Under the pieces are notes generated by a model. That model had not been told where the DNA came from. It made no database searches and saw only the letters and a program-made list of their open reading frames with translations. DNA of 64,000 nt from Hyaloperonospora brassicae. Taxonomy: Eukaryota; Oomycota; Peronosporomycetes; Peronosporales; Peronosporaceae. The stretch's first letter is position 1; every line of letters begins with the position of its first letter. The position numbers and the translations under genes were made by a program. The stretch lies in contig CANTFL010001211.1 in NCBI GenBank assembly GCA_947650285.1, positions 620,001-684,000 on the forward strand. Direction: 5' to 3'. Of the stretch, positions 53,301 through 62,157 are shown piece after piece.

Positions 53301-53625
53301 CCACCACCCTGACCCTTCCACGCCGGAGCAGGGCTGGCCTACCCTGCCCATCGGAGAAGGACCCACGTCCCAACAGCACCCTCTTCAACCGATTGGCGGG
53401 GCCCACCACCCTGACCCTTTTGCGCCAGTGCAGGGCACGCCCTATTCGCCGGTCGTGCCTATCCCTGAAGAGCAACACCCCGTGGTGGTGGAAACCCCTC
53501 CCCAAGGCGTCATCGAGAACCCCCACCCTGACCCTGCGACATTCGTGCAGGACGAGCGTTATGTGCCTTACGTGCCTACCACGGAAGAGCACGGCGAGGC
53601 CGCTGGTGGGAAGCATCCGTTTTAG
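50353..53625 (+). CDS. Secreted proline-rich protein of 27 x 34-residue repeats, effector-like N-terminus
   Basis: 1090 residues. I start at ATG 50353 because MRVSRIIAHAALAVAIVSSA is a clear signal peptide, with likely cleavage after ANA at about residue 26. The frame is open 37 codons further upstream, without signal character. Residues 41-44 read RRLG, followed by GGGSLRG. This sits where RXLR effectors carry their motif, but the fourth residue is Gly, so it is only RXLR-like. Residues 112-1029 are 27 repeats of exactly 34 residues with no length variation. Each begins PTLPIGEGPT, continues with EHPL or QHPL, then (H/Y)HPDP, and ends EQGW or VQGT. A unique C-terminus (about 60 residues) ends GGKHPF. 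There is almost no Cys. Possible roles are a wall or extracellular-matrix protein or an effector; sequence does not decide. No known domain. Confidence 0.8.
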   Translation: MRVSRIIAHAALAVAIVSSATSTANANANELASSTTFHSARRLGGGGSLRGPKSSGTTTGGPAGNGAPGVSNQPADHLPVESPNNAVNQNHPQVPVEQIPPPGPAMPVQGTPTLPIGEGPTAQEHPLPPIDGAHHPDPSTPEQGWPTLPIGEGPTAQEHPLPPVGGAHHPDPSTPEQGWPTLPIGEGPTAQEHPLPPVGGAYHPDPFTPEQGWPTLPIGEGPTAQEHPLPPIDGAHHPDPSTPEQGWPTLPIGEGPTSQEHPLQPIDGAHHPDPSTPEQGWPTLPIGEGPTSQEHPLPPIDGAYHPDPFTPEQGWPTLPIGEGPTAQEHPLPPVGGAHHPDPSTPEQGWPTLPIGEGPTAQEHPLPPVGGAYHPDPFTPEQGWPTLPIGEGPTAQEHPLPPIDGAHHPDPSTPEQGWPTLPIGEGPTAQEHPLQPIDGAHHPDPSTPEQGWPTLPIGEGPTSQQHPLQPIGGAHHPDPFTPEQGWPTLPIGEGPTAQEHPLPPVGGAHHPDPSTPEQGWPTLPIGEGPTSQEHPLQPIDGAHHPDPFAPVQGTPTLPIGEGPTAQEHPLPPVDGAHHPDPSTPEQGWPTLPIGEGPTSQQHPLQPIGGAHHPDPFTPEQGWPTLPIGEGPTAQEHPLPPVGGAHHPDPSTPEQGWPTLPIGEGPTSQEHPLQPIDGAHHPDPFAPVQGTPTLPIGEGPTAQEHPLPPVDGAYHPDPSTPEQGWPTLPIGEGPTSQQHPLQPIGGAHHPDPFTPEQGWPTLPIGEGPTAQEHPLQPIDGAHHPDPFAPVQGTPTLPIGEGPTAQEHPLPPVDGAYHPDPFTPEQGWPTLPIGEGPTSQQHPLQPIDGAHHPDPSTPEQGWPTLPIGEGPTSQQHPLQPIDGAHHPDPFAPVQGTPTLPIGEGPTSQQHPLQPIDGAYHPDPFTPEQGWPTLPIGEGPTAQEHPLPPVGGAYHPDPSTPEQGWPTLPIGEGPTSQEHPLPPIDGAHHPDPSTPEQGWPTLPIGEGPTSQQHPLQPIGGAHHPDPFAPVQGTPYSPVVPIPEEQHPVVVETPPQGVIENPHPDPATFVQDERYVPYVPTTEEHGEAAGGKHPF
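50686..53439 (+). repeat. 27 tandem copies of a 102 bp coding repeat
   Basis: 27 x 102 bp fits 2754 bp exactly, with no indel. Units vary at a few fixed sites: A/S-Q-E/Q, L-P/Q-P, V/I-G/D, H/Y, S/F-T/A, E/V-Q-G-W/T. A four-unit higher-order block (units 11-14) recurs as units 15-18 and partly as 19-21, so the array has grown by block duplication. Because 102 is divisible by three, other frames on both strands also stay open; they are not genes. Confidence 0.95.
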
Positions 53626-54165
53626 GAGCAAACGCTTGTGCTCACTGGCCAGGGTTGCCAACCTGGACTCGAGACGTCCAGGACATTCCCTATCTGTTCA
53701 AGAGACCGTCGAGGTTGTTTTTTCTTCGGCTGACTTTTCTGCACTTGTGGCTTCAAAATTACTCGACGAATGTGCTCCTTCAGTTCGCAGGACTAGGAAG
53801 AGCCTGTACCGCAAGAAGGGATAAATCGTTAACATTGACTTGTTGACATTACAAGTAGCGCAAGCTGTCTGTTTCTTTTCTGCTTTGATCTACGAGTCGC
53901 AGGACTTCGGCTGCTGCTGCTACTACTAACCTCTTGCGGCAGTCGGTCGTTGACTGTTTTGTCGGGCAAATTGCTGGTGAGATGCATTTCATCACGACAT
54001 TGAGACTGTAGCACTGCACGGTTCATGCAAAGCATGCACGAAGTCGACCTCATCGACATCTTTACGTTGTTGCAGCAACTCGCTTCGTGCTTTTTGCCCG
54101 TTTCGTGCTCGCTAATGGCTCAACAATTGGTCGCATCATTTGTGCCCTTCGAGTCTGTATGTACC
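53626..54165. other. 3' region of the repeat-protein gene, before the Ty3 insertion
   Basis: No gene seen. The Ty3 element inserted 540 bp downstream of the repeat-protein stop codon. Confidence 0.5.
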
Positions 54166-54170
54166 TAATG
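54166..54170 (+). repeat. Target-site duplication, left
   Basis: TAATG directly before the 5' LTR, matching 62153-62157. Confidence 0.9.
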
Positions 54171-54561
54171 TGTAACGGGGCAGCCCGTTACATGAAATTG
54201 TCACTTTAAGGAAAGTGACAATAAAGAATATAAAGATGGATATTCTTTAAAACAATATCACCAAAGTGGTGATATTGAAGGGTCGACCAAAGGGTCTGTT
54301 CATTGGTTGATATCGTGATGATATCAACCCACCAATCGCCGCAAGACGCGCGCAATGAGTGGTGACGAGACGTCACCATACATGCAGTTATATTAGTATA
54401 ATTGAATTAAGTCAAACGAAGAGACAGTAGTTTAAAGACTTAATTTATTAATATAACAGTTCTACTTTTACCCTACCTACGCTTCCTCGCTTGCCACGTG
54501 TACGTCTGTCGGGGCACTCAAAACCCTTGCGTTAAGTTACGCAAGGGTGTGCCCCGTTACA
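54171..54561 (+). repeat. 5' LTR of the Ty3 element
   Basis: 391 bp, TGTAACGGGG...CCCCGTTACA. The two termini are complementary to each other, and the LTR itself contains several perfect hairpins, for example arms at 54199-54207/54212-54220 and 54253-54263/54267-54277. I see no difference from the 3' LTR. Confidence 0.95.
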
Positions 54562-54563
54562 CC

Positions 54564-54579
54564 TGGTAGCACTTCGTAG
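54564..54579 (+). other. Primer-binding site of the Ty3 element
   Basis: TGGTAGCACTTCGTAG starts two bases after the 5' LTR. TGG fits the complement of a tRNA CCA end. The tRNA is not identified, and it is not the usual initiator-Met sequence. Confidence 0.65.
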
Positions 54580-54605
54580 TCCTTCCAAGGACCACATCAT
54601 CCAAC

Positions 54606-55760
54606 ATGAACATGTTGGATGAAGAAGACACCTTTCACGCCACGCGTGAAGGGTTTACCCATTTGAGTGACATCGAATGGGGTGCGGTAGAACGAATGAG
54701 TTCTACCGTAGGCGAACTCGTCGTCAGCACCATGTTGGAGTCTCTAGACAGAGAACAACAACATGCCGCTATCGCCAAGTTCATTCAGAATGAACTTGCT
54801 CTCGAGAGGGAGAAAGTAGCCTTGCTTCACCAGCAAGGCTCTCAACAGGCCGAGCAGTTGAGAGAACTCGGTGCTCAACAGACGGAGCTGTTGAGACAGC
54901 AGCAATTCCATGCTGCTGTGGGCGGGACGGCGCATGCGCGTCGTCCCGAAGTCATGAAAGTCGACATCTCCAAGTACAGTGGAGTCCCGGAGGACTCCCT
55001 GTTACTATGGTTTGTCGAACTCGACAGAGCCCTAAGGGCTCGTCGCGTCGAAGATGAGCAAATGAAACTCACATTTGCTCAGACCCACTTGGCAGGGCGT
55101 GCCAAAACTTGGTCCCTGGGACTCGAGAGTAGCGACCCAAATGTGTTTAGGTCGCTAGATGACTTCAAGTCCCGGCTCAGACAAACGTTTGAGCCGCCAC
55201 GTGCTGAGTTCAGGGCTCGCTCAGAGCTCCTGAAACTCAAGCAGGGTAAGCGTGATGTGCACGCTTACGCACAACATATACGACTCCTTGCGAGTAGTAT
55301 AACTGCTAACCCAGTACATGAACACACGTTGATTACGGTGTTCATGCAAGGGCTCGCAGAAGGGCCCGTCAGGAGCCACCTGTTCCGCCTTGAGCTGAAT
55401 ACGCTTGAAGAAGTGATATCAGCCGCGGAACAGGAAGACTTTAGCATGAGACAGGCTCATGCTAGCTCAAACTCTTACCGTCCACCGAGACGACAAGAGA
55501 TCGGAGGTCCAGAACCAATGGACCTCTGCTATGTTGAGAGCGAGAGACCTCGCTCTACAAACAACAAGCGATTGCAGAGGTGCAATCGCTGTCAGAAGTT
55601 AGGGCACTACGCATACGAGTGTAGTGCTCCGCGCCCAGTACCAAACAGTACTGAGCGAAATGGACGACCTTTTGCCAGAAAGGGCAATGGGCGTGGGTCC
55701 AGCGCTGTTGCGAAGCCGCAACAGCGAGACGGACCATCAAAAAATGGTCGGGGTCAGTAG
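54606..55760 (+). CDS. gag: Ty3 gag polyprotein
   Basis: 384-residue Gag, intact. The N-terminal ~110 residues contain Gln/Glu-rich helical segments. The central retrotransposon-gag capsid region (about 150-290) includes LLLWFVELDRALRARR and FEPPRAEFRARSELLKLKQG. A CCHC zinc knuckle near residue 326 reads CNRCQKLGHYAYEC (CX2CX4HX4C) and binds nucleic acid. A basic tail follows. The frame ends at TAG 55758-55760 just after a slippery heptamer, and pol is in the -1 frame relative to it. Confidence 0.92.
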   Translation: MNMLDEEDTFHATREGFTHLSDIEWGAVERMSSTVGELVVSTMLESLDREQQHAAIAKFIQNELALEREKVALLHQQGSQQAEQLRELGAQQTELLRQQQFHAAVGGTAHARRPEVMKVDISKYSGVPEDSLLLWFVELDRALRARRVEDEQMKLTFAQTHLAGRAKTWSLGLESSDPNVFRSLDDFKSRLRQTFEPPRAEFRARSELLKLKQGKRDVHAYAQHIRLLASSITANPVHEHTLITVFMQGLAEGPVRSHLFRLELNTLEEVISAAEQEDFSMRQAHASSNSYRPPRRQEIGGPEPMDLCYVESERPRSTNNKRLQRCNRCQKLGHYAYECSAPRPVPNSTERNGRPFARKGNGRGSSAVAKPQQRDGPSKNGRGQ

Positions 55761-55780
55761 GGGCGGAGCGCCCTACTGAT
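55739..55780 (+). promoter_or_regulatory. Putative -1 ribosomal frameshift signal, gag to pol
   Basis: The heptamer A AAA AAT (55739-55745) lies in the gag zero frame (TCA AAA AAT). Nine bases later a stem-loop with arms CAGTAGGG and CCCTACTG (about 55755-55778) spans the gag stop. The pol frame is exactly -1 to gag and is open across the gag stop. Hairpins are everywhere in this element, so the stem alone is weak evidence; the frame relation and heptamer are the stronger part. Confidence 0.55.
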
Positions 55781-58700
55781 CCAGCAACCTCAAGAGAATT
55801 TGCAAATCTCTTGACGAAAGTTGCTCCAGATACACAATCATTGTGTGTCTCTGCACCTGGTGATGACGTTTCGCTCATCACCTTGAAGTTGGAAGCGACA
55901 AATGATTTGTCGCTTCGTGCCCTAGTAGACTGTGGGGCGTCGAACAACTTTGTTCGTCGCCAGTCACTAGAGGGTCGTAGGCTCAAGTTCGTTGAGCGCG
56001 ACATTCCCCTCACAAGGATGACGGTGCGCCTTGCAACAGGCGCATCGATAACCGTTGAGAAACGTGTAGTAGGAATCCACTACACGTTAGAGGGCGAACA
56101 GTACGATGATGACTTCATCGTACTAGATCTGGATGACAAATTTGATGTCATCCTGGGATTACCTTGGCTCAGAAAGTACGAGCCAAGAGTGAGCTGGCAG
56201 CATCGATCCGTGAAGATGCCTGCTGCTTGTTCATCAGATGGCCATCTGATGAACATCTTGGAGCGTCCACAAGCGTGTGGATGTTCTGCGAGTGAGTGCG
56301 ATGGCCTCACTTGCGGTACGGTCGTTAGCACGACTGCACAAGATCACAGTGTAGTTGATCACTACACTGTGGAGCAAGCTCCCGGCGGCTGTACAGAAGT
56401 ACAGGCTGCGCCGAAGGTCCACCACTCGAATAAGTCGAGTGGACCGGGACATGGATGCATGCCTAGCGGGCAGCATCTTAGAAGAAAGAAGTCTGTTGCC
56501 CCCAAGGGGCAACATGAAAATCCTAGGTCGACTGGAGAGTAGACCGTAGAGGATCGGTTCCTGACTGTGGTTGCACAGCCACAGTCGGAAGACGTCGAGG
56601 GAATAAGTCCCCACGTACTTGAGGAAGGAATTCCTCAAGAGTCGCTTGCTGAGGGATTAGGCCCTCAGCAACCTGTGGAAGCAAGTTCCCAGGAAGAAAC
56701 CGAGACGTTGAACGTCTTGGTTAATGACGGATCAAGCGTAGGCGCTTATACGCTTGATCTGATTGTGCCTCCGAAGTTGACTTCGGAGATAACTCAGTTG
56801 CCAACTCTAGAACCGAAACGGTTCTTGCGTGATCTGCGTAGTGGCAAAGTCAAGCAGATCTGCATACTCGTCACAGAGGACGAGTATGTGACCGACATTC
56901 GGTTGGCAACAGTATTTGCTGAGAACGAACGGGTTCTCAGCAGCTCATCGATGGACGAAAGTGTCCTCGATGAGAAGACTCGGATTGAGCGATACGCGTC
57001 CCAATCCTGGGAGTCACTTCAGGCAAATCCTTTGTATAAGGATTTGATCGAATTCAGGGATGTGTTCCCTGAATCCGTACCTTGCGAGTTGCCTAAGGAC
57101 AAAGGCACTGGACACGAGATCGAGCTCAAACCGGGCTCGAAATACTGTGTCATGAAGCAGTGGCCACTGCCTCGTGAACAAGTGATAGCGATCGACAAGT
57201 TCTTTGCCGATCGCTTAGCAGCGGGCCATGTGAGGGAATCAACATCCCCTCACAGCTCTCCGACCTTCTGTGTGCGAAAGGCCACAGGAGGGTGGCGGAT
57301 AGTGCACGCATTCAACAAGTTGAATGCTGCAACGGTACCGGCTCAGACGCCGATACCGAGGAAGGACGTAATCATAGATGGTATGTCAAAGAGTACCATC
57401 TTTTCGTCCATGGATCTGATGGATGGATTCTATCAGATCCTGATGCGTGAACGGGACGTCCCGTTCACGGCAGTGAGTACCCCCAGCGGGATGCTGTGGG
57501 AGTGGCTAGTGATGCCACAGGGGCTGAGTAATGCCCCTGCAACATTCAACAGATGTGTAACAAATCTGTTGAGACCGGTGCGAGACTTCGCACCGAGTTA
57601 CTTCGACGATGTGTTCGTCCATAGCCGGGCTATGGACGGAAAGACGGACTTTACAGTCCACCGAACTCACGTTCGTCTAGTCATTTAACTTATGCGCAAG
57701 CATAAGTTGTACGCCAACCTCAAGAAGTGTATATTCGCGGCTAGCGAAATACCACTTCTTGGGTGCATCGTGGGTAAACACGGCGTACGCCCTGATCCCG
57801 AAAAGATCAAGGCGATCACCGACTGGCCAGTGCCAGTCGATGTCAAGAAACTAAGGAATTCCTTGGTCTTGCGGCGTACTTGCACAAGTACTCGCGCAAC
57901 TACGCCGAGATGACTGTTCATCTTTCTTGCTTGCTCAAGAAAAATGTCAAGTGGTCATGGAACGCTGAGTGCCAGCGTTCCTTTGAAGGTATCAAGCGGA
58001 GCTTGATGCAATCGCCGATCTTGGCGATTGCAGATCAGGACAGACCATTTCATGTGGTCTATGACGCCAGCGATTTTGCAACCGGCTGTGCGTTAATGCA
58101 GTTCGATGCAGATGGCGCGGAGCGCGTCATCTGTTATCGGTCGCGTCAGCTGCAAGCAGCTGAGCGTAATTACCCAGTGCATGACAAGGAACTCCTTGCC
58201 ATGAAATACGCACTGGCTAAGTTTCGCGTCTATCTCTTGGGAGATAGACCGTTTGTTGTCTACACGGACCATGCGTCATTACGCACGGCCGTAAACAGCC
58301 CACACCTCTCGCAAAGAATGGCGAGGTGGCTGTCTTTCTTCGCGGAGTATAACTTCTCCGTGGAGTATAAACCGGGACGACTCAATGTCGTCGCGGATGC
58401 TCTTTCGCGCCGGCCCGATTTCGAGCCGGACGCACAATCCAACAGTGAGGATAAGCCCACTGTTGCGACACTGTCAGTCAGTGTCCCGTCGTCAAGTTTA
58501 CTTGACGACGTACGAAAGGCATACGCGGAAGATAAGGATCTTCTGCGATTGATGGATCATCTGGTGAATCCATCCAGTAAATCCATGAGGGATTTATCGG
58601 CTTTGTACCGATCCTCATCGAATCGGTATAGTACACGCAACGGATTGCTGTACTATACAGCTGTTGCCGACGACACGCCTCGTGTCGTCGTACCCGCTCA

Positions 58701-60652
58701 TCATGATTTGCGGTTGCGCATCATGTACGAGTGTCACGATGCCCCAACAAGCGGCCATCGTGGAAGGGAAAAGACTTACCTCACGGTAAGTCGTGACTTT
58801 TACTGGCCCCGCCAGTATCAGTTTGTTCGCAAGTACATACGTGCTTGCGAAGTTTGTCAACGGGTGAAGCCTAGTCCTTCATCCCGTGCGCCATTGCAGC
58901 CTCTGCCTGTTCCGACAGAGTGCTGGCAGTCCGTTTCAATGGACTTCGTCTTCGGGTTTCCCGAAGACGCTCACAAGAATAATGGTATTCTTGTGTTTGT
59001 AGACCGATTCAGCAAGATGGTCCATCTTGCTGCTGTCCCTGAGTCAATCAAGGCTCAAGGTTGTGCTCTTGTCTTTCTAGACACGGTCTTTAGACTCCAC
59101 GGGTTAACCCGTGAACTCGTATCCGACCGTGACCCTCGGTTCACGGCGGAATTTTGGCAAACCGTGTTCCGTTTTCTTGGAACACGGTTGAAGATGTCCA
59201 CTTCTGACCATCCAGAAACAGATGGTCAGACGGAACGTGCGAACCGTGTCCTCGAAGAGATTCTTCGAGGATATGTCCACTCGTTTCCGAGTTGGAGCGA
59301 ATTCCTACCCATGGTGGAATTCGCCATCAATAATTCGGTGCATGCTTCAACACAGCACACACCGTTTTACGTGAATGGCCTACGCCATCCACGAGTGCCC
59401 ACCCTTATAGAGTGTAACTCTTGGATAAGGGGGAGGGACTCGCTCGAGCAAAAACCGTTTTGGCTCTTGCTCATCACGTGTCGACGCAAACGTCGTCAGG
59501 TATGATGCCGATGTCGATCAAGTCGACATCGATGAAGAAGATCATCTCAATAATAGCGAAGACGCTATTATTGATTCGGATGATGATGACGATGCTGGTA
59601 TATTCAGCATCGCCAACGATTATGTCAGCGAGGAAGAAGACAACCTCGCTGAAGAAGAGAGCAATCTCTTAGCAGTGCGCACGAAGCGCACTGCCAGACA
59701 AAACAAAGAGTCAGCAGAGAACTTCCTGCTGACTCGAGAAGCGGTAGTCCGTTTCGTTCAGGACTCCATCGCAAGTGCGGTGGACCGTCAGAAACGGAAC
59801 GCAGACAAGAATGGAAGAGCAAATGTTCTTTCATTTAAGGTTAACGACCTAGTACTACTGTCAACGGTAAACCTACCTGGACATGCAGTCACTAGTGTCG
59901 GCAGTAGCAAACTACTGCCGAAGTACATCGGGTTATTTCGAGTGTTGCATCGCAAGGGCAATGCATACACACTCGAATTGCCACGTAGGATGCGCACGCA
60001 TCCTACGTTTTACGTGGGGAGGCTTAGGTCGTACTGTCAGTACGAGCCTTCTTCTTCCGATGAAGATAGCCCCCACGTTCAAGAACATCCATCAAGTTCT
60101 TGCGTTCGCGCTCCAGACGATCCGTCTGGTCGCGCAGATATGATACCTCGGTATTCAACCGAGATATCTCCCCGCGAGCTGGCGCCAGCTCGCCGAATAG
60201 GGAGCGGACATCCCGCTCGACCTGAAGCTGCGCCGTGGCATAATCGGCGCGATCCCTCGCCCGATCAGCCTCGTGACCCTTGCGGATCTTCCGCACGGTA
60301 TCGGTCAAAGCGTAGCGCCGATCGCGCTCGTGCTTCAAGTCATCGCGCAATTCATCGATTGCGCGATCCATCTCGTAAGGGTCGAGATGGTGAACATAAT
60401 CATCTGGAGGAGGTCTTTCCTCCTCTACCACATCCTTTGGTGGATGCTCACGGTGATCAACGCTTTCTAGTGGAGCGTATCTTGAATCACCGTGACGATT
60501 CAGGATCAAGGACGAGCTACCTCGTCCAGTGGCGGGGGTATCCACCCTCTTGGAACAGCTGGGATCCCCGCTCTCAGCTGTTGATGGATGTTGAAGGTCT
60601 CGTCCGCCAGTATGACGAGACCCATCCGATGAGTCCTGTGGCCCATCGGTAA
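55746..60652 (+). pseudogene. pol: Ty3 pol polyprotein, interrupted
   Basis: Order: protease with VDCGASNNF (Cys in place of the usual Ser/Thr of D-S/T-G); reverse transcriptase with YFDDVFVHSR; RNase H with DASDFATG; integrase zinc finger (H..H, then CEVC); integrase DDE core with SMDF, SDRDPRF and TDGQTERANRVLEE; GPY-like region with LLPKYIGLFRVL; chromodomain ([24 protein letters not shown]). Breaks: TAG at 56540-56542 between protease and RT; TAA at 57686-57688 just after the RT palm; a frameshift near 57858 (KEFLGLAAYLHKYS resumes in another frame); and a second near 59425 between integrase core and C-terminus. Catalytic residues survive on either side of each break. As written, no full Pol can be made. 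Confidence 0.9.
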
Positions 60653-61631
60653 ACACGCGCCCTAGGCGCTTGTAGACGGATTGCAAGTTTGCAATCGCGT
60701 CACGCATCTCAGCCGAGATGTGCGCCCTTCCCCAGGGCGAATTTAGGGAGTACACATCCCTATGTGCACGCTGCGAGTTGTCAACACAACTCGCACAAGG
60801 GTCTCCCCATGTGAGGCAAGGAATGCCTGCCTCACTCGATAAACAATGCAACCGGTACCTAGCACCGGTTGGCGTTCGCCGTTCGAACCTGAGGCGTGTT
60901 GCCTCAAGTTTCTTGAGCCACCCTTCTCGTCCAAAATTCTTTACGTTTTGGACGAACGCGTTCCACGCAGCCAAAAGCGATGTTTTGTCACGCTTTTGGT
61001 TGCTGTTGTACCATCGATGTCTAAGAAAGACATCGAGATAAAAATCTTCTTCAGCGCGAAAGTTCTTCGCGCTGGAACTCAAGCCGTGAAGCTCGGTTGC
61101 ATCGAATAAGGATATTCGATGGTGTTGGCCTGTCTCGTGAGACAGGCTATTGATGAGTTGTTCGGGCAAACGCCACGGCTTCAACTCATCACGCTTCACA
61201 GTGGTACCCTTGTCGGTACCACGACTCCCAGATTGACGACGGCTCGCGCCATCGTCATCACGCTCGTGCGAAGACGCACGAGCCGGCGGTGGTGAAGAAT
61301 AGAACTCACCACCCTGATCATCATCATCATAACTGCCGAACAGACTGTGATGCAAATCACGAGTCCGTTCGTTCGGCAGTGGTCTTGGCGAATACTGAGG
61401 CGTCGCCGGTGAGCGAGACGCCTCTGGAGCATTGCCCGAGTCAGACACGTCTGACTCGCCAGAGTAGATGACCTCTACATCAGGGTCATCGTGCGCACGC
61501 GGTGTGATACCGCGTGCACCTGCAGCACCTGTTGCTGCAGGCGAAGAAGGGGCGGCAGACGACGAAGCGTCTGCCGCAGAGGCTTGCACAGCACCAGGCT
61601 GTGTGGGTCTTGAGTCACCTCGCATAGACAT
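60024..61631 (-). CDS. Antisense ORF of the Ty3 element, coiled-coil protein of unknown function
   Basis: 535 uninterrupted codons on the strand opposite to gag-pol. The ATG at 61631 lies 131 bp inside the 3' LTR, and the frame overlaps the end of pol (chromodomain) by 629 bp. The N-terminal ~150 residues are low-complexity and acidic ([20 protein letters not shown], then SYDDDD). The middle (about 170-300) has ordered-looking sequence with tryptophans ([19 protein letters not shown], and a [11 protein letters not shown] cysteine cluster). The C-terminal ~130 residues are a clear Arg/Glu-rich coiled coil (for example [15 protein letters not shown]) ending in basic KKKAR. It stays open while pol is broken. 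Known parallels are antisense genes read from 3' LTRs in some plant retroelements and deltaretroviruses. Not a known family to me; a chance ORF is the alternative. Confidence 0.6.
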   Translation of the reverse strand: MSMRGDSRPTQPGAVQASAADASSSAAPSSPAATGAAGARGITPRAHDDPDVEVIYSGESDVSDSGNAPEASRSPATPQYSPRPLPNERTRDLHHSLFGSYDDDDQGGEFYSSPPPARASSHERDDDGASRRQSGSRGTDKGTTVKRDELKPWRLPEQLINSLSHETGQHHRISLFDATELHGLSSSAKNFRAEEDFYLDVFLRHRWYNSNQKRDKTSLLAAWNAFVQNVKNFGREGWLKKLEATRLRFERRTPTGARYRLHCLSSEAGIPCLTWGDPCASCVDNSQRAHRDVYSLNSPWGRAHISAEMRDAIANLQSVYKRLGRVFTDGPQDSSDGSRHTGGRDLQHPSTAESGDPSCSKRVDTPATGRGSSSLILNRHGDSRYAPLESVDHREHPPKDVVEEERPPPDDYVHHLDPYEMDRAIDELRDDLKHERDRRYALTDTVRKIRKGHEADRARDRADYATAQLQVERDVRSLFGELAPARGEISRLNTEVSYLRDQTDRLERERKNLMDVLERGGYLHRKKKARTDSTT

Positions 61632-61750
61632 GTTAACTATGCGAGGTTAAGCGGAAAGTGAATGGAACGGACCCAACAAGTGCTCCCAGTCCCAATGGTG
61701 GCCAACGGGTGGCCTCCATGTTTTCGATAGTCACACGGTGACTATCAGTT

Positions 61751-61761
61751 AAGGGGGGTGA
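61751..61761 (+). other. Polypurine tract
   Basis: AAGGGGGGTGA immediately before the 3' LTR; the expected plus-strand primer. Confidence 0.85.
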
Positions 61762-62152
61762 TGTAACGGGGCAGCCCGTTACATGAAATTGTCACTTTAA
61801 GGAAAGTGACAATAAAGAATATAAAGATGGATATTCTTTAAAACAATATCACCAAAGTGGTGATATTGAAGGGTCGACCAAAGGGTCTGTTCATTGGTTG
61901 ATATCGTGATGATATCAACCCACCAATCGCCGCAAGACGCGCGCAATGAGTGGTGACGAGACGTCACCATACATGCAGTTATATTAGTATAATTGAATTA
62001 AGTCAAACGAAGAGACAGTAGTTTAAAGACTTAATTTATTAATATAACAGTTCTACTTTTACCCTACCTACGCTTCCTCGCTTGCCACGTGTACGTCTGT
62101 CGGGGCACTCAAAACCCTTGCGTTAAGTTACGCAAGGGTGTGCCCCGTTACA
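61762..62152 (+). repeat. 3' LTR of the Ty3 element
   Basis: 391 bp, same sequence as 54171-54561 by eye. It is preceded by the polypurine tract. It could also supply a promoter for the antisense ORF that starts 131 bp inside the element; this is inference. Confidence 0.95.
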
Positions 62153-62157
62153 TAATG
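62153..62157 (+). repeat. Target-site duplication, right
   Basis: TAATG directly after the 3' LTR, matching 54166-54170. Confidence 0.9.

Larger units (their letters stand above)
54171..62152 (+). mobile_element. Ty3/gypsy chromodomain LTR retrotransposon, full length, pol broken
   Basis: 7982 bp element with 391 bp LTRs that look identical throughout, TG...CA ends, and a TAATG target duplication on both sides. Order: LTR, primer-binding site, gag with zinc knuckle, protease, reverse transcriptase, RNase H, integrase, chromodomain, then a 1.1 kb 3' region, polypurine tract, LTR. The PR-RT-RH-IN order places it in Ty3/gypsy, and the C-terminal chromodomain suggests a chromovirus-type lineage. 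Identical LTRs mean a recent insertion, yet pol has two in-frame stops and two frameshifts. A long antisense ORF fills the 3' end. Short inverted repeats cover the whole element (separate entry). Confidence 0.95.
54171..62152. repeat. Dense tiling of short inverted repeats over the whole Ty3 element
   Basis: Perfect or near-perfect hairpins with 6-12 bp arms and loops of 0 to about 14 bases occur about every 25-45 bp from LTR to LTR. Checked examples: 54253-54277 (LTR, 11 bp arms); 55704-55725 (gag, GCTGTTGCG/CGCAACAGC); 55892-55916 (protease, GAAGCGACAAAT/ATTTGTCGCTTC around one base); 57447-57468 (RT, 22 bp perfect palindrome); 57617-57637 (next to YFDD, GTCCATAGCC/GGCTATGGAC); 59162-59187 (integrase); 59984-60007 (CGTAGGATGCG/CGCATCCTACG); 61128-61147; 61437-61458 (CGAGTCAGAC/GTCTGACTCG). 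I count fourteen centres between 57157 and 57637. Host genes and the other transposons here do not show this. Confidence 0.9.

Noticed and set aside
50443..53824. Very long open frames in other frames and on the minus strand of the 102 bp repeat array (Arg-rich products of up to ~790 residues)
   Set aside because: The repeat length is a multiple of three without indels, so any frame lacking a stop in one unit stays open through all. Only the frame with the signal peptide is a plausible gene.
54171..62152. Idea that the hairpins are dicing substrates such as miRNA precursors
   Set aside because: Arms of 6-12 bp are too short for ordinary Dicer products; left only as a possible indirect effect.
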